Counted from the stretch's first letter, positions 1-12,865 are shown. The stretch is 64,000 nucleotides of DNA from Tillus elongatus (GCA_964006375.1 OZ023265.1:115127358-115191357), one strand, 5' to 3'. Numbers and translations are program-made. Notes: generated by a model from the letters alone, not told the origin.

Positions 1-11
1 TATATATATAT

Positions 12-1639
12 TACACAAACACTGTCACACGTATCATAGTCCAATTGGTTAAGGGGTGTGATATATACCTATTAGTTAAGGCAGGTTTTTCAAATTTCTT
101 TTCCTGTCAAGTCATAGACCCTGAGATTAATTAAAATAGAAAATAGAAAACCAATAATACATACTAAACAATTTTAACTTACAAAGAATATACAAAGCGC
201 ATTTTCTTACAAAAATTTGTAGCGAATTGTAATAACGTGATGCTAAGAATCTACTGCTGCTGTGTGTGCCATGAGTTTTGGTCTATGCTGTATAAGCGAA
301 TGAAAATTGTTCGATTGTACCAGTTGATTTATATTCAAGTCTGTATCGTATCATTCAGAATCATCGGCACATGTGTTGCTGAAGCTGACTTTGGAATAGT
401 TTGTGTCCTTAGTTCGATATTCCGCTTTATTCTGCTCTACAGCAGCATTTGCGATTCCGGAAACAATTACTGGAATATTTCTTAGTGGACAGATTCCAAG
501 CGGAGAAGCAGTACTGATAACATTCCTTTAGCTTCAAAGAGAAGGGGAAGACAGCTACACAATTGGCTAAACTTCAGGATATATGTTGTTGCACTGGAGT
601 ATTTCCCCGTGAAAGTCGCTGCTCCATTTAACGAATTTGTGCACATAAATTGAGAAAGTTAAAAATTTATATCTGGCGACTTCGCCATTTGTTCCGGTTA
701 CCTGTAAATTGCTTGTTCTACACAACGAAAGCGCTGACTTGTGCGTTTATATTGGTGAATCAGTGAGGTAATACGACTGACGACACAAAAATGGGTTACT
801 AGGATTTAAAATAGTGAATATTTTTTACTGGTATTAGAAATTTACTAGCCAAGATTAACAGACTAATTTTATGTGGGATATCCACAGGAATACAAACAAA
901 TTAAAAACACAATCAAACAAAATATAGGAAAGCAGAAGGACTTTTTGTGCAAAGAAATACAACACAACTTTGCTAATCTGGACACATATTAGAGTTTTCG
1001 GGGTGTTCGAATTAACCTAATTGTCCGGACTGCTCAAGTATAAATCTTTAACTTTTTAAATGCTCTAAATAACAAAATATTACACTAGATATTTGATTTC
1101 TTATTTGTGTATTTATTAAGTAGGTATATATTTATTAATTATATTATTACGTTTATATATTTATGTAGTTTTAAAAAGGTGTTGAATTCTTTATGCGTAA
1201 AATATTCTTAACGAAGGGCTCCGTGTCTCTGATCTGGATTTGTTGCAGTAATAATATATCTTGATAACGGATCTCATTTTCCTCTGCACACAGAACACTA
1301 TAACATTGTGAGTGATATTTTATATAACAGTTAATAACAAGATAAATTATTAAAATTTTAAAGAAAATGATGTGGTCGCTCAGGGCAGAATATGAGGACT
1401 AACGTAATTCTGAAAAATATGTGGGTTGATAGCTTATAATTTGGGTGGCGTCAGACATACAAATAAAAAATTAAGACTCGGTTAACTTCATTATTAATAA
1501 ATACTGATTTTATATAGGCCAAAATGACTATAAGTTATTGTGATAGATGGAAGCGGTTATAAATACAACTTTTGAATTTAAATAGAGCTTACGCATTAGC
1601 AATGTACTTTACTATGGTGTATATGCCAGTGCTCCTTGG
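12..1639. other. AT-rich stretch, no gene seen
   Basis: After the last few TA units of a dinucleotide array at the window edge, I see no coding region, RNA gene or recognisable transposon here. The short reading frame around 237-485 has no recognisable domain and looks like chance. Confidence 0.5.
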
Positions 1640-1689
1640 ATTAACTGGGTATGAGACGGCCTGAGGCTACTAGGGCTAGCGAAACCTCT

Positions 1690-1850
1690 GGATATATTTT
1701 TGGGTTGACGGTATTGAATATGGCTTCCATAATGATGGTGTTGAACGGGGCTGCCATAACGGTGATGTTAGGCGTACCCCTTAAAACGGTGGTGTTGCAG
1801 GGGCTTCCATAACGGTGCAGCTGAACGGGGACCTCAAAACGGGATAGCTA
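1690..1850. repeat. GC-richer imperfect minisatellite
   Basis: Several degenerate copies of a unit of roughly 30-36 bp alternate here, built around CTTCCATAACGGTG, TTGAACGGGG and CTTAAAACGG. The block stands out from its surroundings by G runs and higher GC. No reading frame spans it. It could be a true minisatellite or the tandem part of an unrecognised transposon end. Confidence 0.5.
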
Positions 1851-1859
1851 AAAATAGTT

Positions 1860-2515
1860 GACTCTGCCTAAGTAAGTTGTCACATTTGCGGTTATTCATG
1901 TGTGATATGCTTGTAGAGTATCCACCTTAAGAACAAGGTTAATCTTTGTTAGTTCTTTCAATTATTAATAATGAGACTGTACGAGAATACCGCCACAGGC
2001 TATCACAAAACAATAAAAGAAGCATCAAAGAGAGCAATCACATTTGTAGTAGGCAGTTATCATCTATTGTTCAAAGTAAACACATCATTTAAGATAGCAA
2101 AGTATTTAATCTAACTTACCTCATATGAGGGTGCTGTCTTTTTCTTTTAGGTAGTTATAGTCATTCTTAACATTTTTACTGTTGCTAAAATGTTGTTGAA
2201 AAGAGAGCCAGCTGAAGGTTATACGAGTTTAAAAAGAATTCTGTTATCTGACAAACGAAAGTGAAGTATTGAAACCGGCTACCAATTGTCTCTTTCAAAA
2301 CAACACTTTCACAAACAACACCAGAAAATATGTGTGTTTCTATGGGCATGAATTTCAGACGTTATATTATAATGTTTGAGTAGGAAAGTATTACATTTCA
2401 TTGACTATGAAAATAATGTAATTATGTACCAGTTAACGTTATAATGTGAATGTATAAGTTGTAAAACGTTACAACACATATGGAAAAACATTTCCTTTGC
2501 TTCTGGATGTTTAAT
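1860..2515. other. No gene seen
   Basis: AT-rich sequence with no long reading frame and no repeat structure that I can recognise. Confidence 0.45.
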
Positions 2516-2519
2516 TCTA

Positions 2520-2860
2520 CGTTTCACATTGTTGGCTTCAACTTGTGTGTCATTTTTTTCATTTCCGCTCTTGCCACTGCAATTAATTTTTCATCAATAA
2601 AATTGACACTCACCCCATCATGTCTTACTATTGCCCAATGAGTAATTTGCGCTTCAGTTAAAACATTTTTTGGATAGAACATTCGTAGTGCCTCTGTTAT
2701 TATTACATCATCATTATTTAATAAGGATTGAAGCTACTGTTAAAGTGTAGCCAGTGGAACATCCTAATCATTTTCATTATCATCTGCTTGCTGCTGAGGC
2801 CACAATTTTGACCAGATCTTAGAGACATTGTTTTCTGTTATAGATTTCAAAGCCTAATCC
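2520..2860 (-). pseudogene. pogo/Tigger-like (DDE_1) transposase C-terminal fragment, decayed
   Basis: Read on the minus strand from about 2860, the translation includes ALKSITENNVSKIWSKLWPQ, an acidic stretch and a leucine-rich segment, interrupted by stop codons. This resembles the region after the catalytic core in pogo/Tigger/jerky transposases, where an alpha-helical segment with a KxWxKL-type motif follows the last Asp. No catalytic residues are present. The assignment rests on pattern only, so it is tentative. Confidence 0.35.
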
Positions 2861-3385
2861 AGATTAGTCATCCCTTGCCCACCGACGTGCCGTTGGTGAC
2901 CTCTCTCTCTCTTTTATAGATATCTACACGGGCACTGCTCAGAGGAGCTTTCCTCCATAGTTCCCCCACCTGCTGCCCCCAGCAGATCTACCAGGGGAAC
3001 AGAGCGAATGTACCCTTTTACTCTCCAAGTCACCAGACATAGAACATCTTGTTATGCCCGCTCTTTTGTCCCGAGGACTTCCAAGTTGTGGAATTCCTTG
3101 CCGGCACATATTTTTACTTCTCCTCCGAACCTCCAAACCTTCAAGTTCAGAATTAACAAGCTGCCTCATTCCTCCTTGTCAACACCCACGGTACGATAGT
3201 ATTTAGGCTGTAAGCCCTCGTGGTGTGTTGTTGAAATTTAAAAAAAATATTTAAACTGACTTGTTTTAAAAGGATCACGATATAACCATCTTCTAGTGAT
3301 ACAATGCAAGTCAACAATATCATCCTGCGAGTAACCTTTCTGTTCTGTATTAAATTTTGATCGAGAAGCCTAATCCAGATTAGTC
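2851..3385. repeat. 19-bp direct repeat flanking a LINE fragment
   Basis: AGCCTAATCCAGATTAGTC occurs at 2851-2869 and again at 3367-3385. Between the two lie a non-LTR retrotransposon 3' end (about 2880-3215) and an A-rich tail. The repeat could be the target site duplication of that insertion. However, a local tandem duplication (3261-3509) overlaps the second copy, so a segmental duplication is an alternative. Confidence 0.45.
2880..3240 (+). pseudogene. Non-LTR retrotransposon 3' end (CR1/Jockey-like ORF2 C-terminus)
   Basis: The plus strand encodes a C-terminal ORF2 tail: HPYTLQ-like and SCYARSFVPRTSKLWNSLPA, followed by a conserved helix (LQTFKFRINKL) and then TPTV and a stop near 3199. 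The pattern of a SF.PRT..LWNSLP box followed by FK.R.NKLL is the usual last feature of CR1/Jockey-type ORF2 proteins, downstream of the reverse transcriptase. Everything upstream (endonuclease, catalytic reverse transcriptase) is missing, as in a normal 5'-truncated insertion. An A-rich stretch follows at 3235-3250. Confidence 0.6.
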
Positions 3386-3509
3386 TCCGCTTCCTTAAAA
3401 CTTAATTGTTTTAAAAGCAACCCGATATAACCGTCATCCTGTGAAACAATGAAAGTCAACAATATTATCCTGTAAGTGACCTTTATCTTCTGTATTTAAT
3501 TTGGATCCC
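3261..3509. repeat. Tandem duplication, period about 145 bp
   Basis: The segment beginning TTGTTTTAAAAGG at 3261 is repeated from 3406 (TTGTTTTAAAAGC). Both copies contain GATATAACC, GTCAACAATAT and a similar 3' end TGTATTAAATTT. The copies differ at many positions, so the duplication is not recent. Confidence 0.65.
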
Positions 3510-3605
3510 TAGCCTGGATAACGACAGTACAGTTTGGTGGCAGGGATAGAACCTTGAGGTATAGATAGTAAAAAATGTATTCTTCCATCGGATGCGACGA
3601 GGCGG

Positions 3606-3688
<83 letters not shown>
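3606..3688. repeat. (TA)n microsatellite
   Basis: About 40 uninterrupted TA units. Degraded HINE-like sequence follows further downstream, so this is probably the core of an old copy. Confidence 0.9.
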
Positions 3689-3690
<2 letters not shown>

Positions 3691-4009
3691 TAACAAAGCT
3701 TTCTGTGGCTTTTGAATCAAATGAAGAAACCTTTTCACTTTTGGTACAAAAATTTTGTGTTAAACCACACAAGAATTATGGTTCTGGTAATCCATTTGTT
3801 TTTAGTGGCTTTATACATTAAACGTAATTAAAAATTCTCGAAGGCTCCTGGATTTAAAGATTTGCCAGTAACTAGAATATTTAACTTGCTAGTGCCGGTT
3901 GCATTAAAATGACTCGGTCTTTGGATAATTTTCTTCCAGGTGCAGATTTCTCATCTTACTGTACCCACATGTTGTGTTAGGTAAGACTCTCAAAAAAATA
4001 GCCCACTCA

Positions 4010-4325
4010 TCAGTTGACTACGTTTCGCCAATAATTTCCTTTTGAAGTGGCTTGGATAAGTTATTTAGCTAGTAAAATCGGATCAGGTTTTGATGGAAAA
4101 TTTTGGGTTTCATTTTGTAAAAAATTTTTATCTCCGAAAATAACTGAGACATGCTAGCCAAATTTGGTATTTAGGTTTACGATGGAAAAAGTAAACTACA
4201 TACCAAAATTAAGATCTCAATGCTACCAGAGAAAGAGCTATAAGCATTTTATTTCAAAAAATTTTTGGTGACAGGTCATTTTAATGAGAATTCACTATCA
4301 TAAGGCAGTTCCCGCGTCTCGACAT
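4010..4325 (+). mobile_element. HINE-like repeat, 3' half, diverged
   Basis: Shared family landmarks are present in order: CTTTTGAAGTGGCTTGGATAAG, AAAATCGGA.CAGGTTTT, CCAAATTTGGTAT..AGGTTTACGAT, a run ending GAGAATTCACTATCATAA, and a degraded terminal hairpin. The 5' half and the (TA)n core are not contiguous with it. Confidence 0.65.
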
Positions 4326-4665
4326 TTTCTTTCTTTGGTCTATCCTTGTTTATTTTGGCACTCTAAAGATCTCTGTTGCCCTACGAAGGGTATATCCTTC
4401 ATATAAAGTAGCTAGTTTTTTGTATTTGTCTTCCACGAAAAGTAATAAGCAGCAACAATTAAAATTTATAACTAGAAAATGAAGACATTACTATGCACAG
4501 GAAAGCATTATCCACAAGACATATATCATGGAGAATAAATTGATTGTAAAGTGATTGTGGAGGAGATAGTGATTATAAACCCAAATAATATGAGCCAGCC
4601 TATCTCAAGGATGGATTTGCGAAAACCAGTACTTACGTAGACAATAAAAAAAAACTTCCTTGTTC

Positions 4666-6735
4666 TTAAGATGCCGTCTTCTGTCGAAGGTTGGCGATCA
4701 TAATAATTATTTGAAGCTTGTTGACTGCTGCTCTGAAAAGATGATTTGATGAACAGTTAAACGACTCTCTCAGATTGAGGAGCCACGACATTATTCTTCC
4801 TGCGCTGCGCTTTCCCATGATTTTCCTCTGCATGATTACTTGCAGTATTTGCTTTTTCGCTCCTCTCATGATGTGGCCTAGGTACTGTAGTTTCCTGATT
4901 TTTATTCCAGTGTTTAGTTCTGTTTCTTTTGAGAGTCTTCGCAAAACTTCCTCGTTTGTAACTCTATCGGCATAAAATACTGTCAACATCCTTCTGTATA
5001 GCCACATCTCAAAGGCCTCTATCTTTCGCATCATGTCTTTTGTGAGGGTGCCCGCTTCTATACCGTATAACAGAATTGTTAATATGTAACATCTCAGCAT
5101 ATGTACTTTGAGATCGTTGTTTAAAGCTCTGTTGCAGAAGAACTGTTTCATAAAACACTGCGTGCGGTTTAGTTTCTTACCCTTAGTTCTTTAGAATAGT
5201 CGTTATTGTCATTAATTAGTGTGTACAGATATTTATATTGGTACACTCGTTCTATGCTCTGGTTGTTCGCTATCAGTTGTATGTTAGGGCTTGGTGTTTT
5301 AGTGAACACAGGGAAGTTCGTCTTGCTTAGATGTATATTTAAACCGTATTAAATACTGCCGCCATGTACTTTTTGTACTATTCATTGTAAGTCGTTAGCA
5401 TTTCCGGCCCGTGTCGTGTGCGTAACTTGTGTTTGCAACAGGTATCCCGTTAACCAGCACTCCAGCTCTTTCCTCGTGTAATGCCTCTCTCATGATGGCT
5501 TCTAAATAAAAATTAAATAATAAGGGAGAAAAATCCATCCCTGTTGTGCTCCGCGTCTAATCTCTATATCTTCCGTCTGTACATTGTCTATTATAATGTT
5601 TTCTGTCTGGTTGTAGTATACGTTTTTTATAATTGTTATATATTGAGCCTCTAATGGTTTTTCTCTTAGGATTTTTGTGAGTTGGTCATGCCGCACTCTG
5701 CCAAATGCCTTTTCTCAGTCCACTAGCCAAGCTTATACATCCTTGTTGACGTCAAAACAGCGCTGGGTTAGTATGTTTACAGCGAATAGTGCCTCTTTCG
5801 TGCCCACCCCGTTACAAAACCCGAACTGAGAGTCACTTATGTCGTCGTTTAGCTTTCTCTATATCCGGTTATAGATGACTTTTAGGAACACTCTTTATGT
5901 GTGGCTCATTAAGCTTATTTGATCTTTACATTATTTCCCATTGTTCTTCTTTGGTATTGCAACAAATGTGAATATTAACCATTCCCTGGGCATAACTCCG
6001 GTTTTGGAGATCGTACTAAGGAGTTCTGTAAGTATTGATATGTTATTTTCTTTGAGCAGTTCCACAGACAATTCTTCCGCACCAGGCGTTTTCCCATTTT
6101 TTTTTCTGTTTTTAAGTGCATATGTTACTTCCTCATTTGCTATTTATGCGTTATCGGTTTCTACATTCTCCAATAACTGAGGTCTGTTTCGATCATCTTG
6201 AAACAGTCTTTTAATATATTCCTTTCGTGTTCTGAGTTTGTCTTCTAGGTCTAGAATAACATTTCCCTTACCATCCATTAGTATGTTGTTCTGTTTCTTT
6301 TGCAACCTCCGCTCATTCCTTTAATCCTCTTATGTAAGTTAAAAGAGTCGTGTATTTTTTGCAGCCCTTTAATTTCATTACATTTGTTGTTCAGCCGCCT
6401 CCCCCTTGCTTCGATAACCTTATTTTGTATTTGTCGATGAAGCTCTTTGTATCTTTGCTTGTTCACAGTTTTAACTTCTCTTATTCATTTCATCAACTCC
6501 AAAATTTCCTCTGTCATCCATTATAGTTTATTCTTTTCAAATTCTTTGTTTAGTTCTCGCTTACCTATCGCCAGCATTGCGTTCTTAATGTTACTCCATG
6601 TAATGTTCACGTTCTCTTCGTCTTGGTGCTTCCTTTGCACTGTGTGTATTTCGTTATTTACCTGTTCTTCAACCCTATCCCTGATTTTTTAGTTTTTCAG
6701 TTTTGGGATGTTAATCTTGTTGTTTTCATGTTTTT
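4666..6735 (-). pseudogene. Non-LTR retrotransposon ORF2 (endonuclease/reverse transcriptase type), decayed
   Basis: Reading the minus strand from about 6735 to 4666, successive blocks of one reverse transcriptase protein appear in the expected order but in changing frames. They are a helical N-terminal linker (RYKELHRQIQNKVIEARGR, 6278-6466), a block with GAEELSVELLKENNISIL and PREWL near 6000, a palm segment (VRHDQL..IL..K, YYNQTENI, IEIRRGAQQG, 5502-5696) and a C-terminal part (LLYGIEAGTLTKDMMRKIEA, VTNEEVLRRLSKETEL, LQYLGHIMRGAKK, LFRAAVNKLQIIIMIANLRQ, 4666-5151). The layout resembles the RTE-like elements widely annotated in insects as endonuclease-reverse transcriptase. Several frameshifts and stops make it non-functional. 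A second copy of its 3' end lies at 52880-53180. Confidence 0.8.
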
Positions 6736-6864
6736 TTTAACGAAGAAAAGTCTCACCGTAGACGAAATAAGAGCGATAGTTTAAACGGTTTTGATGAAGA
6801 ATGCAGGAACTTTACGCCTATCGTTAATTGGGAGAACTTCCGAGTGAAAGCAAATTTATATTAG

Positions 6865-7284
6865 ATGATTACAGATACGATAGTTAAGGCTCAGAGAAGC
6901 ATCTATGGATTTTTGCGGCTCTACACTTCCACAGCAGCCTCCGCGTACATGCAGTGCAACAAGAAGAAAGCTACTAACAAACGAAAGGGTTCTGTCCTTG
7001 ATAACACTCATTATATGTCACACCTACGCTCTAACAAGTGTGTCTTGCGACACATATTGACAATGGAGAATAAATTGAGGCGCGCTCTTAACGTGTCTAA
7101 AGGCTCTAAGCTTCCGCAACAGCTTCCACGTGCACAGAGTGCAACAATAAAGAAGCACAGGGAGGACACTAGCAAGCGAAAACAACCATCCCCATTGTTA
7201 TTACCACGACGGGTGGTAATTACATCAATCGCTAGCCACTATCACTCCAATCTGCAGGGACCTGCGATAAATGCACCACGCTGA
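6865..7284 (+). other. 139-codon open frame of unknown nature with internal repeat
   Basis: The translation is basic (many Lys/Arg, Ser and Thr) and shows no domain that I recognise. The DNA contains an imperfect internal duplication offset by about 185 bp: CAGCAGCCTCCGCGTAC near 6931 against CAACAGCTTCCACGTGC near 7118, each followed by GTGCAACAA.AA.AAG. That explains part of the open frame. No start context, splice site or partner gene supports it as a host gene. It may belong to the LINE to its left or to an unrecognised repeat. Confidence 0.2.
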
Positions 7285-7289
7285 AGCAC

Positions 7290-8185
7290 TAAATAGCGTG
7301 GGTATCAATTAGTCTTAAAAAACATAATAGAACTATTGTCTAGCGCAGCAGCATGTTAATTATTGCGTTACTTTTTTATTGACACCTAATAAATTGAATT
7401 TTAAGGATATAAACACAGTCCAGCAACAAATGACACGGTTGAACTAAAATCAGTGCATTCTACAGTCACTATAAAACCGAATTTCAAGAGGACGTTACAA
7501 GCCATAGCATTTTTCTATTTTGTTATAGCCTACGTTATATCAAACCGTCATTCATATTTGATTGATGTTCCATGGATTTCCCAAAACATCCCATAGGTTC
7601 GCGTAAATCTCATATGTTAGCTATCAAAATGTATCTGTCATGTTATAAATAACACGTGCGAGAAATCTGATATGCATCAGAGCCTGTATATTTAATCAAT
7701 CAGTCTTAACACAACATATAAAAAACATCCTAAAATATATCAAGCGGAAAGTTTACAATAAATGAGAAACGGAATGGTATGTATGGTAAAAAATAATTCA
7801 TTTTTCAATTAGTATTATGATTCTTTGCCTAAGATTACCCTTTAAGTATAAGGTGGATGCAACATTAAACATTAAAACTTTAAGTGCAGACGTAAAGACT
7901 CTTCCTCTGGCTTCACATTTGCTTATTTTCTTTTCAGTAACCAATTTAGCATTAAAAAGGGAGACTCGGCCAGTTGAGGGGAAATGTTGGAGAAAAATGA
8001 AGACAACTTCCTGAGATATATCGTATATTTTATAAAATAGCAAGCTGAATCCTGGAAAGGCGAGCTATGACTTTCATCAAGACTTATATAAGGCTGAAGT
8101 GAAAATTCACAGTTGAGACATAGTTTTTGATATAGGGGTACGATCACAATTTATGGAAAAAGGTGTCAACGAAAAGGCAACTGCA
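7290..8185. other. No gene seen
   Basis: AT-rich sequence. Short open frames overlap on both strands near 7800-8150, but none shows a recognisable domain. Confidence 0.45.
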
Positions 8186-8189
8186 GCTC

Positions 8190-8671
8190 ACTTGGTCCAT
8201 ACAGTGAAACATAGAGTTTTTCCTCATGTTTTGGGGATGTCGTTAATAATATATGGAAACAGGGAAACTTATACCCATCGAAGGGATGATGATTATCAAA
8301 TGAATATAAAAAGAAGTTAAAAACGTATTTGTCCAGAGAACTGGAAACAGTTCTAGCAGTTGGCTAACAAATCTTCCAGCAAGATTCAGCATCGTGTCAT
8401 GTTACCAAGAAGATGGTGAAATATTTAAAGTACAAAGAAATTACAGTGGTCTGAAAACTCACTGGATATTAATCCTATTGAGAACTTCTGGTCTATATGC
8501 AAGGCCAGGTTGCTAAAAATGGATTATGTAACAAAAAATAAGATCATAGAGGCTGTCATTTAGGGGTGGTTTCGAGATGACAAAAACAAAGGAGAATTGC
8601 AATTAATTAATTATATGCCAAAACGAGTCAAAGCCGTAATAAAAGCCAAAGGAAGACATATACCCTACTGA
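8190..8671 (+). pseudogene. Tc1-like transposase (DDE_3), C-terminal half, decayed
   Basis: The translation runs through frameshifts: VNNIWKQGNLYPSKG (corresponding to the family's YGTGKLIPIEG-type segment), then QDSASCHVTKK (the block with the second catalytic Asp), SLDINPIENFWSICKARLL (the block with the catalytic Glu in PIEN) and a long C-terminal tail ending KAVIKAKGRHIPY with a TGA at 8669-8671. This is the order of the catalytic half of DD34E Tc1-family transposases. The N-terminal DNA-binding half is absent and the frame is broken, so it is a dead fragment. A HINE-like element abuts it on the right. Confidence 0.8.
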
Positions 8672-8724
8672 ATAATACAAAGAGATATACAAACTAGTAC
8701 TGTATTTTTATTTATTTTCGTTAA

Positions 8725-9188
<464 letters not shown>

Positions 9189-9189
9189 T

Positions 9190-11305
9190 TTAATAAACGA
9201 TATTTAAGGTAAATCTACTTGTATTTGCATTAATTTGCACAATACGTTTTTTTTTTCCAATAATTTTGGATCAGTTTGCAAGTTTTATAATTGTCTCAAT
9301 TTCATGAAAAGTTATGCACTTATAATCAAAAGCTAATTATCTTGATTTAGCTAGTGGAGCTTGTAAGCTCAGAATGAACTATGTGCATATCGTGAATTTA
9401 CGCTAACGAATTTATCGGACGTATAACGCATTCAGTTACAGATTTATTACAAATTTATTGAGCCGAATTTACGTGTTTTGATATACAGCGTACCTGTTTT
9501 AAATTTGACACAGAAGTACGCAGTAACTAGTGGCTATAATAAATAAAAAACTGAAACGTAGCACACCTTAGGTTAATTTAAGTAACACTTTTATGGCTTA
9601 GCTCGGTTTTATTTTTATTTTTTTTACTTTTCGAAGGTACCTGTACAGTATGCATTGAAATTTGTAATTTTTAAAAACTCTTGTCAACTTTTTTGTCTTC
9701 AGAACCACAAAATAATTTTAAGTTATTCTTTTCATAAGTGATCATGGATAATTTATTGGATTTCATTGATAGCGGATGTCTCAGCTAAAAACTATTTCAT
9801 ACTAAATAGAGAGAGAGAGAGAGAGTGAGAGAGAGGTGGCTTCGCAAATACTTGTTTTCTTCTCTACAATTAGTTTTGAGTCGTACGATGCCGTAAAAGG
9901 TTAAACCGGTTTCAGAGAAAAAAAACGGGACTTGCAAAAAAAGATGAAAGTCTACATCTGTGTTCATCGGATTTATTTTTATTTGTAACGTACTTGATTT
10001 CTTTAGAGTCAGCCTACTTCCACGATTGGAACCAATCACCTACGCCAAGAAGCAGCTTCGTCTTACCTACAGAGACATTCTATCTACATCTGTCTTTTGT
10101 GTAGGGTATGAATCTTTTACGTACGTCAAATTGTTTGATACACAGAACCGGCCCCTAAGGGAGAGCGGAGCCCACATAAATTAAAATTGGCCAGACACGG
10201 CAAATGTGCATTTGGACTGCACATAAGTCCTCCATTTTGCCAGGTGGCTCCAAGCATTCAATTTATTTGCTTCTTTTAATTTGCATTCGGGAGATTTACT
10301 TTGTTCTGTGTTGCAAGTATCTGAAGTTTGTGGAAATGGTAAGCAAAAATCCTGCTTTGACAATGTTTTGGACAGGTTAAAATGTTTTTTGATAGTTTGT
10401 AGAATTTTATTATTCCCTTTTATTACGTCTTTTGATGTCTGAAACGCATATGAAATATTTTAATAAACTTTATTCTGAATGTAAGCTTTTTGTTAAAGTT
10501 AGTCTCAAAATGTCATACCCAGATATCTTGGTGTCCAGAAAATAAAATTCTCGAATAGCATGTAAAAAACCTACATTATTTAATTTATTTTTCGGCTTTT
10601 TGTGCTTATAATGTTTTCAGCATCGTTATTATTATTATCTACAATCGACTATTCAAGAGTTTTACTGAATCTGTAGATTCCCTTAGCTACTTCTTGGAAA
10701 AAAAACTAATAATGCTGCAAGCTGTATACCTCCTACATGTTAATTAAGACACAAACTTCAACGCCTAGGTGCCACAAATTCGATATCACGTCCTCACTGC
10801 ATTCTTAATTAAACTTTAAATAAGTCTAGGGCTTCTCTTATACACTATCTCCTAGGTAAATTAAGTTTCAGGTGCACCGTAGATTAGCTTTCTATCCGTT
10901 TTACCTAGGCCACTTCTGACACTATGTTACCAAATCTAAATCTAGATAAGTGTTACATTCTCGTGTACATGCTTTAATTGTTGGGTCACTTATAATTGGA
11001 ATTACGCAGAGTACAGCCACAAGCAACTAAAACTGTGTGTCTTCGTTTTATTTTTTCTAAATACAATCTATGATAACGATTTCCTTTTAGCGAATTTTTA
11101 TTTAGAGCTTGTAGTACCGATATTTAGAGCCAGTTAGATTTTTTATGTTTATATACAGTTTGGAACCGCCAAATGGCATAAATTTAGTATATTTCTTACC
11201 AATTGATACCGTCCCAAAAGGACATTGAAATTGATTTTGCTTGCTTTTAGTGAATTTTCTTTTAAAAAATTGCACCAATGAGGAGATCCTGACATTAAAA
11301 AAATT
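9190..11305. other. No gene seen; short (GA)n run at 9808-9834
   Basis: No domain-bearing frame or structural RNA is visible. A purine run of GA dinucleotides lies at 9808-9834. Small open frames at 9960-10363 lie on opposite strands and share no recognisable feature with known genes. Confidence 0.45.
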
Positions 11306-11311
11306 CTTCAA

Positions 11312-12132
11312 ATGAGCGCAGTGAACGCACGAACTGAGGAGCGTCTTCTAGACAGTATTGAAAGTGAGCCTCAAAGCAGCACCATACGATTTTCGAGGCG
11401 GTTTGATATAACACAGCCGACGGTCCATAGTATTATTCCACGCAATCTGCTCCATCCCTATCACCTTCAAAAAGTGCAACAACTGCTACAACAGGACTTA
11501 GAGGAAAGACTGTTGACATTTATTTTTCCAAAACCATTCTTTTTACGAATGAAGCTTGCTTTTACAAGGAGATAAATACGAATCTGCAAAACTGCCTCGA
11601 ATACTCGGATATAAAACCACATGCTACAGTAATCCACCAAAAAAATTAAAACAAATGTGTGGGCAGGTATTGGTGGAGAACATTTAATTGGGCCGGTTAT
11701 TTTACCAAACCGCTTAAACAATGCAACATAGTTGTTTTTCTTGCAAAATGTTCTTCCTGAGCTACTGAAGGATCTGCCCTTACAACTACGCAGCGAAATG
11801 TGGTGTATACATGATAGGGCGCCACCACATTTCACTACAAATGTTCGTGGATTTAACAGTTTCCAAATCGATGGATAGGTCGTTGAAATAATTGCCCTCT
11901 ACATTGGCCAGCACGATCACCAGACTTGAATAAATGTGACTTTTTTTCTCTGAGGGGCTTTAAAAGAATCAGTGTATTTGACACCAGTTCAGACTGAGGA
12001 AGATTTGTGGCGTCGCATAATAATAAGTGGACCATTATTAAAAGTCACATGAAATAAGTTAACAGAGTCGACTTTAATTTTCGACGAAGGGTGCAGTTGC
12101 GTATGAGAGAAAATGGAAGTCATTTTGAATAA
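11312..12132 (+). pseudogene. Tc1/mariner-superfamily transposase, decayed (copy 1)
   Basis: The N-terminal part is open (11312-11575) and carries a helix-turn-helix-like segment (FSRRFDITQPTVHSIIPRN). After frameshifts the catalytic part can be followed: a block with NEACF (the position of the first acidic residue), a region around VWAGI-like CGQVLVENI, HDRAPPHF (second Asp region, about 11812), WPARSPDLNKCDFF (third acidic region, about 11905) and a tail ending RENGSHFE with TAA at 12130-12132. This is the insect transposase group whose catalytic blocks read MW..HDGAPPHF and WPARSPDLNPCDFFLWG. Multiple stops exclude function. Related pseudogenes lie at 21995-22425 and 39036-39960. Confidence 0.75.
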
Positions 12133-12134
12133 TA

Positions 12135-12590
12135 TCTTTAGTGTTTTTTATTCTTTTTTTATTTATTAGTTCTTTAAAGCCTTCGTTAAACTTTAGATAT
12201 GTTAGTGTTAATTAATAATAAAATAAAGTCTTCAAGGGAAATAATTTTGTTTTGATCTCAACTCTAAAAATCTAAATTTTCTTAAAAAACGGGTGGTTTG
12301 TACAAAAAGTGACAAACTGAGAAAAACGCAGAAAATTAAGTTTGCTACAAAACTGATAGACTTTTAACTTTGAATTAGGTTAGGGTCTAAAAATCAGATC
12401 ATTACAATGGTGACTCACCCCGAATTCTCCCCCTTTTTAAGTTTTTATCTACTTCGCATTTTTGCCAAATAAGGATGTTAATAAAAGAAAACCATCTACC
12501 AAATTTGGTTGTGCTACGTTAGGGCACTGCTGGAATACAGCTGCGTCTTGTAATTATTAAATAATCTTCCGAGGTCAATATCTCACCAAC
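12135..12590. other. No gene seen
   Basis: AT-rich flank of the pseudogene to the left. No terminal inverted repeat could be assigned with confidence. Confidence 0.4.
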
Positions 12591-12607
12591 CATGGGCGTC
12601 GGAGAAA

Positions 12608-12772
<165 letters not shown>

Positions 12773-12865
12773 TTCTAATCTGTATGATTACTTTTCAGCG
12801 AGCACAATCTTACTCATTGAAAAACTAACTTTGTATTATTTTATTAATTTTATTTTACATTATTA

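Noticed and set aside
237..485. 82-codon open frame near the left edge
   Set aside because: No domain, no splice or promoter context, and composition typical of random AT-rich frames.
3993..4027. Minus-strand GAAACGTAGTC followed by CTGATGAG, resembling a permuted hammerhead core
   Set aside because: Only two bases separate the cleavage triplet from CTGATGAG, so no stem I can form, and the flanks do not pair as stem II.
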